NCBI GenBank assembly: GCA_947588975.1 | Contig: CANQAF010000032.1 | Span: 1-14,443, forward strand | Direction: 5' to 3' | DNA: 14,443 nt | Origin: an uncultured Bacilli bacterium | GTDB lineage: Bacteria; Bacillota_I; Bacilli_A; RF39; UBA660 | In this document: positions 6,701-12,869 of the stretch, piece after piece | Position numbering within the stretch: the first letter of the stretch is position 1 | Layout: every line of letters begins with the position of its first letter | The notes under the pieces: generated by a model | The model's database searches: none | The model's input: the letters and a program-made list of their open reading frames with translations, nothing else | Told to the model about the DNA's origin: nothing | Made by a program: the position numbers and the translations under genes

Positions 6701-9076
6701 ATGATGCAAGCAAATACAATTTACATTACACCAAATGCTTATAAACAAAATGTATTATTACAGAAATCACAAGATTGTAAACTGAATCAAGATATTTTTA
6801 TGACGCTAGAAGAGTTGATAGAAAAAATAACATTTGAAATTACTCCAATGGCCTTATATGAATTGATAAAAGAATATCATTTTTCTTATTCTATAGCTAA
6901 AATGTACTTAAACAATATCAGATATGTATATGATGTCAAAACCTCTCAGCATCCAAATATTCAAAAGTTAATTGAACTAAAACAAGAGTTAGAATCAAAA
7001 AAACTATTGAAAACAGATCCTATTTTTAAACAATATATAAAAGGGAAAAAATTAGAAGTAAGAGGATATATACTTACCAAAGAAGAAAAAAAATTTTTAC
7101 ATTCGCTTGAAAATATCACGACTGTAGATGTTATAGAAGATAAACCAAAAAAATATACGCATACTGTATATGGATTAGAAACGATCGATGAAGAGGTTGC
7201 CTATATTGCAGCTGATATAGCAAGAAAATTACATAATGGAACTCCAATAGATAAGATTTTTTTAACCAACGTGACAGAAGAATATGAAATTCCATTGCAT
7301 CGTGTTTTTCAAATGTTTCAAATTCCTTTAGAAGAACAAAATAAGCATACTTTATATGGAAATGCGTTGGTTCAAAAATGGTTAGATACCATTGCTTCTT
7401 GTGAAGATAAAGAAGAATCTATTCAAAAAATTGATGTACCAACTGAACCATTAGAATTGAAATTATATGAAGAGTTTATAAAAATTTGTAATCAATATGT
7501 GATGTTGCCAAAAGATGAAATTTGGTTTACTTGTATTTTAGAAGCCTGTAAATACCAAACTCTTCCTCCTACAAAACTAAAATCTGCAGTTCATATCAAA
7601 GATGTTAGAAAAGACCTCTTTGAAGAAGATGATATTGTTTATGTATTAGGTATGAATCAAGAAAATATTCCAAGAGTATATCAAGATGAAAATTATCTGA
7701 ATGATACTTGTTGTACTATGCTTGAAATTGATACAACAAAAGATAAAAACGATTATGAAAGAAATTTGGTGATTCAAAAAATCAATGCCATTCCCAATGC
7801 CATTCTAACTTATAAAAAGAAAACTCCATTTGGAAGTTACTATCGTTCTTCTATATTAGATTTGTTAGATTGTAAAGAAGAAAAACCAGAAAATATAAGT
7901 TATCAATATTCCGATGATTGGAATCAAATTTCTCTTGCAAAACAGATGGATCAGTATATAGAATACAATGAAAAAGGGGCCATGCTTGATTTACTATACG
8001 CACATTATCCTGATTTTTCGTACCGTACTTATGATAATCAATATCAACCAATTGATGTAAATCATCTACATGATTATTTAAATCAAAAGTTGTTACTTTC
8101 TTACACAAGTTTAGATAATTATAATCGTTGTGGATTTCGTTATTATATGTCCAATATATTAAAAGTGGAAGCTTATCAAGAAACATTTGCTCAAAAAATT
8201 GGAAATTTATTTCATTATTTTTTATCTATCGCTTTTACACCATCATTTGATTTTGAACAAGAATGGAAAAATTATCATCAAGAAAGAGAATATACCGCAA
8301 AAGAAAGATTTTTTCTAAAAAAATTAAAACAAGAATTGTTATTTGTTATTCAAACGATTCAAGAACAAAATAAGTATACTTCTTTAACAAAAGAAAAATA
8401 TGAACAAAAAATATTTACAAGTATTACTGGAAATATCAAAATTACCTTTATGGGAATTGTAGATAAAATCAAATATAAAGAAGAAGATGGTGTGATTTAT
8501 GCTGCAATTATTGACTATAAAACAGGGACTTTAGAAACCAATTTAAACCAAAGCATCTATGGTATTGGTATGCAGTTACCAATTTATTTATATCTTGTAA
8601 AAAATCAACCAGGATGGAAATCTGTACAAGTATTAGGTTTTTATTTACAAAAAATGATACAAAATGAGATTAACAATGATGACAATGAGGACTATGAAAA
8701 GTTAAAAAAAGACAATATGAGACTAGAAGGATATAGCATTAACCAAATGGATTTACTGGAAAAATTAGATTCTACATACATGGATAGTCAAATGATTAAA
8801 AGTTTGAAAGTAGGTAAAAATGGATTTTATGCATATTCAAAAATACTTAGTGATACACAAATGAACAAGCTTTTACACCTTACCCAACAACAAATTGAAC
8901 AAGCTGCACATCAAATTGAACAAGCTGATTTTTGCATTAATCCAAAACAGATTGGTCAAAAATTAGTAGGGTGTGAATTTTGTAAATATCAGGATTTATG
9001 TTTTAAAACTCCTAAAGATATCGTGCATTTAAAAGAATATAAGAACTTAGAATTCTTAGAAGGAGGCTCTTTATGA
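6701..9076 (+). CDS. addB: ATP-dependent helicase/nuclease subunit B (AddB/RexB-like)
   Basis: This 791-residue protein is the partner of AddA in double-strand-break resection. The C-terminal third is a RecB-type PD-(D/E)XK nuclease: GNLFH (His505), GIVD (Asp588), IIDYKTG (Asp605, Lys607) and the MQLPIYLY motif (Gln625). Four cysteines bracket it, Cys477 in YNRCGFRYY and Cys758, Cys761, Cys767 in GCEFCKYQDLC, matching the iron-sulphur staple of AddB. The N-terminal part (about 1-440) corresponds to the inactivated helicase-like region. I see no Walker A motif there, as in streptococcal RexB and unlike B. subtilis AddB. It is short compared with B. subtilis AddB (about 1,160 residues). The AGGTGG ribosome-binding site could serve ATG 6701 or, with better spacing (7 bases), ATG 6704. 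The stop overlaps the addA start as ATGA, giving tight translational coupling. Confidence 0.9.
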   Translation: MMQANTIYITPNAYKQNVLLQKSQDCKLNQDIFMTLEELIEKITFEITPMALYELIKEYHFSYSIAKMYLNNIRYVYDVKTSQHPNIQKLIELKQELESKKLLKTDPIFKQYIKGKKLEVRGYILTKEEKKFLHSLENITTVDVIEDKPKKYTHTVYGLETIDEEVAYIAADIARKLHNGTPIDKIFLTNVTEEYEIPLHRVFQMFQIPLEEQNKHTLYGNALVQKWLDTIASCEDKEESIQKIDVPTEPLELKLYEEFIKICNQYVMLPKDEIWFTCILEACKYQTLPPTKLKSAVHIKDVRKDLFEEDDIVYVLGMNQENIPRVYQDENYLNDTCCTMLEIDTTKDKNDYERNLVIQKINAIPNAILTYKKKTPFGSYYRSSILDLLDCKEEKPENISYQYSDDWNQISLAKQMDQYIEYNEKGAMLDLLYAHYPDFSYRTYDNQYQPIDVNHLHDYLNQKLLLSYTSLDNYNRCGFRYYMSNILKVEAYQETFAQKIGNLFHYFLSIAFTPSFDFEQEWKNYHQEREYTAKERFFLKKLKQELLFVIQTIQEQNKYTSLTKEKYEQKIFTSITGNIKITFMGIVDKIKYKEEDGVIYAAIIDYKTGTLETNLNQSIYGIGMQLPIYLYLVKNQPGWKSVQVLGFYLQKMIQNEINNDDNEDYEKLKKDNMRLEGYSINQMDLLEKLDSTYMDSQMIKSLKVGKNGFYAYSKILSDTQMNKLLHLTQQQIEQAAHQIEQADFCINPKQIGQKLVGCEFCKYQDLCFKTPKDIVHLKEYKNLEFLEGGSL
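8891..8927 (+). repeat. Short tandem-like direct repeat inside addB
   Basis: CAAATTGAACAAGCTG occurs at 8891-8906 and again at 8912-8927, with a 21-base period (seven codons). It encodes two copies of QIEQA in a helical stretch (QQIEQAAHQIEQAD, residues about 730-743) just before the C-terminal cysteine cluster. This may reflect a recent in-frame duplication. Confidence 0.6.
9061..9066 (+). promoter_or_regulatory. Ribosome-binding site of addA within addB
   Basis: A perfect AGGAGG lies 6 bases before the addA ATG, inside the last codons of addB (which encode GG). It supports coupled, roughly equal synthesis of the two subunits. Confidence 0.85.
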
Positions 9077-12000
9077 CAAAATGGACAGAAGCACAAGTAG
9101 AAGCGATTCAAAAAGAAGGAATGCCCATTTTGGTGAGTGCGGGTGCTGGAAGTGGCAAAACTGCCGTTTTAACAGAACGTGTATTTCGAAAAGTAAAAGC
9201 AGGTGTTCCTTTGAATTCTCTTTTAATCTTAACTTTTACGAATTCTGCTGCAAGTGAGATGAAAAATCGTATTCGTGCGAAATTGCAAGCGGAGGGACTT
9301 ACGCAATTTGCCGAAGCAGTAGATGCTTCTTATATTACAACATTTGATAGTTATGCGCTTTCTCTTGTAAAAAAATATCATTATATTTGTAATGTCGATC
9401 AAAATATTAATATAGTAGATTCTAGTATCATTGAATTAGAAAAAGAAAAAATATTAGATCAAATTATGGAAAGAAGATACGAGACGGATCCTTTATTTTG
9501 TAATTTAATTTTCAAATTTTGTACAAAGGATGATACAGAATTGAAAAAGGATCTTATCAATATGCATCATAAGTTAGATTTGAAATATGATAAATGTAAA
9601 TATCTAGAAACTTATCTAGAAGAAGAAATGTCAGAATCTAAAATTGATATAAAAATAGATGCCTATTTAGAATTGTTACAGATGCATATTCGGAATTTAA
9701 ATCAAGAAATGGAAGAATTACAACAAATTCATCTTGATTACTATCATCAGGTAACTATAATTTTATCGAATTTGTTTAAAAGTCACACCTATGAAGAAAT
9801 AAAAAATAATTGTCAAGTTACCTTACCAAGAGTTCCTTCTAATGAAGAGGAAGTAAAGATAATGAAAGAAACAATTTCTTCTACATTACAAGAATTGAAA
9901 CGGCTAACCAGATTTGAGTCTATAGATTTTATCAAACAAGATTTACAATCTACAAAAGAAGATATAGCGGTCATTATTTCGATTCTATTAGAATTAGAAC
10001 GAGGGGTAGAAAATTGGAAAAGATACCATAATGCTTACGAATTTCATGATATTGCGAATATGGCGATTCGTTTGGTTGAAGAAAATGAATGGATTCGCGA
10101 GGAACTGAAATCCAGTTGGAATGAAATTCTTTTAGATGAATATCAAGATACCAATGATTTACAAGAACATTTAATTGGTTTAATTGCGAATCAAAATGTC
10201 TATATGGTGGGGGATATGAAACAATCTATTTATCGATTTCGTAATGCTAATCCATTTATTTTTAAAGAAAAATATGATCGATATCGTAAAGGAAAAGAAG
10301 GAATTAAAATTGATTTGACAACCAACTTTCGTTCTAGAAAAGAACCTCTAGATGATATTAATTTGATTTTTAATCATATTTTAACTGAAGAAACTGGTGG
10401 CGCTGATTATCAAAAAGAGCATCAAATGGTATTTGGGAATCAGGATTATGAGCTAGATCCACCAAAGGAAAACAGACATCTTCGTATTTTGGAATATGAT
10501 GAAACAGAAGACTATACAAAAGAAGAAATAGAAGCATTTATTGTTGCACAAGATATTCAAGATAAAATAAATCATCATTTTCAAGTGATGGATTCTACAA
10601 CTAAAAAATTAAGAGATGTTACTTATGACGATTTTGTCATTTTGATTGATCGTGCAACATCATTTGATTTGTATCGAAAAATATTTGATGCAAGTAATAT
10701 TCCAATAACAGTACATAAAGATGAAACACTTACATCAGGAATAGAAATTAGGCTATTTTATCATATCTTAACATGTATGGAAAAGATGGAAAGTCATGTA
10801 TTGGATGAAGAATGGAAATATGCTTATATTAGTATTGCAAGAAGTTTCTTATTAGAAGAAAAAGATCCAGTTATTTTTGAAACAATTCGTAATAATGATT
10901 ATGAACATACTAAATTATGGGAACATATTGAACATTTGTTGGAACAAAAAAATATTGGTAACAATGAGACTTTACTACAAGCAATTATTGAGGAATTTGA
11001 TTTCTATTCTGCTTTTATTAAAATAGGTAAAGTAGAAGAAAGCATAATCCGAATTGATTATTTATTATCTTTAGCAAAAAAATTATCTAATTTGGGTTAT
11101 GATTGGCATCAAATGACAGAATTCTTAAAAGAGGTTGCAGCCCGTAAGTATGAGATTCGTTTTTCACAGAATGTGGAGGCAGAAAATAGTGTACAAATTA
11201 TGACAATACATAAATCAAAAGGATTAGAGTATCCAATCTGTTATTATACTGGCCTATTTTCTAAATTTAACCAAAGTGACATCAAAGAAAGAATGACTTA
11301 TGATGAAACGTATGGTTTTATTGTTCCAGTAGCACACCATGGTATTCGGTCAACCATTGATAAAGATTTAATGAAATATCAATATTATAAAGAGGAAATG
11401 GCTGAAAAGATTCGTTTATTTTACGTTGCTTTAACAAGAACACGTGAACAAATGATTTTCATTTTACCAAAGGTAACGACAAAGCCACATTTGGAACAAT
11501 ATCAATCATTTATGGATATGTTAAAATCTGTTTCTGAACAATTAGAAAAATATGTAGAAAATGTAAGTCCAACATTATCAAAAGATTATTTATATCATAA
11601 GCCTTTACAAGCATTAGATAGAAAAAAAGATACTTTATTGGTAAATCCTGTAGTAGTAAAAACAGAAACAGTTCAAGATACTACTTTTTCTAAGAAGATT
11701 GTCAAGGAATTACAAACAGATCAATATCAGAATATCGAATTTGGTAAATATGTGCATCATGTGTTAGAATGTTTTGATTTTGAACATCCAAATTATGATG
11801 GAATTCCATTATTTTTACAATCTAAAATCAAAAAGTTTTTATCAACACCAATCTTTCAAGAAAATATTCTTCATATTTATCAAGAATATGAGTTTTACGA
11901 GTTGGAAGATGAGGAACTGTTACATGGAATCATTGACCTAATGGTGGAATATCAAGATACCATATATATTGTAGATTATAAATTAAAACAAATTGAAGAT

Positions 12001-12117
12001 GAAGCATATATAAAACAATTAAAGGGATATCAACAATATATTGAGAAAATGACAAGTAAGAAAGTGTTAACTTATCTTTACTCTATTTTAGATGAAACAT
12101 TAGAACAAATCGTGTAA
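9073..12117 (+). CDS. addA: ATP-dependent helicase/nuclease subunit A (AddA)
   Basis: AddA is the helicase and second nuclease of the AddAB complex, which resects double-strand breaks to load RecA. At 1,014 residues it is shorter than B. subtilis AddA (about 1,230). Helicase motifs are complete: Walker A SAGAGSGKT (22-30), LTFTNSAASEM, Walker B ILLDEYQDT (352-360), VGDMKQSIYRFR (379-390), TTNFRS (416-421), IMTIHKSKGLE (709-719) and KIRLFYVALTRT (779-790). The C-terminal RecB-type nuclease is also intact: His895 in GKYVH, Asp955 in GIIDL, Asp968 and Lys970 in IVDYK, and Gln982. Both subunits therefore retain nuclease residues, as in canonical two-nuclease AddAB. The ATG overlaps the addB stop by four bases and has a perfect AGGAGG. 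A bidirectional terminator follows. Confidence 0.97.
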   Translation: MTKWTEAQVEAIQKEGMPILVSAGAGSGKTAVLTERVFRKVKAGVPLNSLLILTFTNSAASEMKNRIRAKLQAEGLTQFAEAVDASYITTFDSYALSLVKKYHYICNVDQNINIVDSSIIELEKEKILDQIMERRYETDPLFCNLIFKFCTKDDTELKKDLINMHHKLDLKYDKCKYLETYLEEEMSESKIDIKIDAYLELLQMHIRNLNQEMEELQQIHLDYYHQVTIILSNLFKSHTYEEIKNNCQVTLPRVPSNEEEVKIMKETISSTLQELKRLTRFESIDFIKQDLQSTKEDIAVIISILLELERGVENWKRYHNAYEFHDIANMAIRLVEENEWIREELKSSWNEILLDEYQDTNDLQEHLIGLIANQNVYMVGDMKQSIYRFRNANPFIFKEKYDRYRKGKEGIKIDLTTNFRSRKEPLDDINLIFNHILTEETGGADYQKEHQMVFGNQDYELDPPKENRHLRILEYDETEDYTKEEIEAFIVAQDIQDKINHHFQVMDSTTKKLRDVTYDDFVILIDRATSFDLYRKIFDASNIPITVHKDETLTSGIEIRLFYHILTCMEKMESHVLDEEWKYAYISIARSFLLEEKDPVIFETIRNNDYEHTKLWEHIEHLLEQKNIGNNETLLQAIIEEFDFYSAFIKIGKVEESIIRIDYLLSLAKKLSNLGYDWHQMTEFLKEVAARKYEIRFSQNVEAENSVQIMTIHKSKGLEYPICYYTGLFSKFNQSDIKERMTYDETYGFIVPVAHHGIRSTIDKDLMKYQYYKEEMAEKIRLFYVALTRTREQMIFILPKVTTKPHLEQYQSFMDMLKSVSEQLEKYVENVSPTLSKDYLYHKPLQALDRKKDTLLVNPVVVKTETVQDTTFSKKIVKELQTDQYQNIEFGKYVHHVLECFDFEHPNYDGIPLFLQSKIKKFLSTPIFQENILHIYQEYEFYELEDEELLHGIIDLMVEYQDTIYIVDYKLKQIEDEAYIKQLKGYQQYIEKMTSKKVLTYLYSILDETLEQIV

Positions 12118-12121
12118 TAGT

Positions 12122-12155
12122 AAAAAATCACCTAATATAATAAGGTGATTTTTTT
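12122..12155. terminator. Bidirectional terminator between addA and the Crp/Fnr gene
   Basis: AAAAAATCACCT (12122-12133) pairs perfectly with AGGTGATTTTTT (12143-12154) around a 9-base AT loop. T-runs fall at the 3' side on either strand. The stop codon of the minus-strand Crp/Fnr gene (12132-12134) lies in the stem. Confidence 0.85.
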
Positions 12156-12761
12156 AGATTTAATTTCAATAAATCCTTCTTCTTTTAGATGCTTGAGTTC
12201 TCTTGACATAGCACATCGATCCACTGCTAAATAATCAGCAAGCTCTGTAAAACTAAAAGGTAAATAAATGTTTTTAGAAACATTTTTTTCAGACATCATT
12301 TTAAAATACTCTAACAATCGATTTCGAATTGATTTTTTTGTTAAAATTCCAATACGATCGTTTTTTTCAGTAATTTTAGAGGAAAGGATTTGAAGAAGAT
12401 TTTGAATAAATTGCTGATAAAACGAATAATTGTTATATGAACTTTGAATAATGCGATTATATTCAATGATAATAATTTTTGCATCTTCTTTCACTAAAAT
12501 ATCATTTTCATTACTTGAAATTGCAGAAAACATAGTACCAAAAACAGAATTTGAATTTAATTCTTCAATAATAGTACGGTTTCCATTATAATCATTTTGT
12601 ATAATTTGTACATAGCCTGATACAACAATTCCAATAATGTTTTCGTTGCTTATTTTAGAAAGAATGGTTGTATCTTTTTTGAAGAAATAAGTGTTTGCTT
12701 CTAGCAACTTTAGCAATTTTTCTTGATTTTTATCACTGATTCGTTCAAATAAATTGGCCAT
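12132..12761 (-). CDS. Crp/Fnr-family transcriptional regulator
   Basis: This 209-residue protein has a cyclic-nucleotide-binding-type beta-barrel (about 5-110), a long dimerisation helix (about 112-135) and a winged helix-turn-helix (about 140-205) with recognition helix VDRCAMSREL (about 180-189). It lacks the four cysteines of an FNR iron-sulphur cluster; its only cysteine, Cys183, is in the recognition helix. The cAMP-pocket residues of CRP (the GE...RxS pattern) are also absent, so the signal is unknown. Haem, nitric oxide or a small metabolite are options known for the wider family. The start is ATG 12761, with AGAGGTG 5 bases upstream; an upstream in-frame extension to 12818 would run through the promoter. 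It is divergent from nrdD across a palindrome-bearing control region, so control of nrdD and of itself is likely but inferred. Confidence 0.88.
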   Translation of the reverse strand: MANLFERISDKNQEKLLKLLEANTYFFKKDTTILSKISNENIIGIVVSGYVQIIQNDYNGNRTIIEELNSNSVFGTMFSAISSNENDILVKEDAKIIIIEYNRIIQSSYNNYSFYQQFIQNLLQILSSKITEKNDRIGILTKKSIRNRLLEYFKMMSEKNVSKNIYLPFSFTELADYLAVDRCAMSRELKHLKEEGFIEIKSKKITLLY

Positions 12762-12766
12762 GTTTA

Positions 12767-12773
12767 CACCTCT
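12767..12773 (-). promoter_or_regulatory. Ribosome-binding site that decides the Crp/Fnr gene start
   Basis: The minus strand reads AGAGGTG, then TAAAC, then ATG at 12761. This fixes the start and rules out the 19-residue upstream extension, whose codons overlap the promoter. Confidence 0.8.
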
Positions 12774-12780
12774 TGTAAAA

Positions 12781-12809
12781 ATAATATCACTTTTTTTAAA
12801 ATGTTGCAA
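12781..12809 (-). promoter_or_regulatory. Promoter of the Crp/Fnr gene
   Basis: On the minus strand, TTGCAA (12809-12804) and TATTAT (12786-12781) are separated by exactly 17 bases, and the -10 is preceded by TGA (extended type). The -35 is one half of the 16-bp palindrome at 12802-12817, so a protein bound there would block this promoter. The predicted start is near 12774, one base before the ribosome-binding site. Confidence 0.7.
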
Positions 12810-12837
12810 TTGCAACAATTACATTTTTTTAAAATGT
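12791..12837 (+). repeat. 14-bp direct repeat with a 33-bp period flanking the central palindrome
   Basis: TTTTTTTAAAATGT occurs at 12791-12804 and again at 12824-12837. The 33-base period is about three helical turns, so both copies lie on the same DNA face. The first copy overlaps the left edge of the palindrome; the second lies between the -35 and -10 of nrdD. The second copy is also part of an inverted repeat, ACATTTT-TTT-AAAATGT (12821-12837). Confidence 0.75.
12802..12817. promoter_or_regulatory. Perfect 16-bp palindrome, probable operator between the Crp/Fnr gene and nrdD
   Basis: TGTTGCAATTGCAACA is its own reverse complement. Its 14-bp core, GTTGC-N4-GCAAC, has the same geometry as CRP (GTGAT-N4-ATCAC) and FNR (TTGAT-N4-ATCAA) sites but a different half-site. 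It covers the -35 of the Crp/Fnr gene and abuts the nrdD -35. Binding by the adjacent regulator is the simplest reading. Confidence 0.7.
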
Positions 12838-12845
12838 GCTATAGT
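12818..12845 (+). promoter_or_regulatory. Promoter of nrdD
   Basis: ATTACA (12818-12823) and TATAGT (12840-12845) are separated by 16 bases, with TGC before the -10 (extended type). The predicted start is near 12852, leaving an 18-base leader with AGGAGGT at 12857-12863. The -35 directly abuts the palindrome. Confidence 0.6.
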
Positions 12846-12869
12846 GAGTGTAATGTAGGAGGTAGTGAG

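Noticed and set aside
7851..8186. Minus-strand open frame of 111 codons within addB
   Set aside because: It is antisense to the conserved Cys477 region of AddB. Its composition looks like a shadow frame.
12818..12860. NrdR boxes upstream of nrdD
   Set aside because: The 33-bp repeat spacing resembles paired NrdR boxes, but the units are T-tract/A-tract 17-mers and do not match the ACAC-AT-rich-GTGT 16-mer consensus. Only a TATAGTG half-match is seen.
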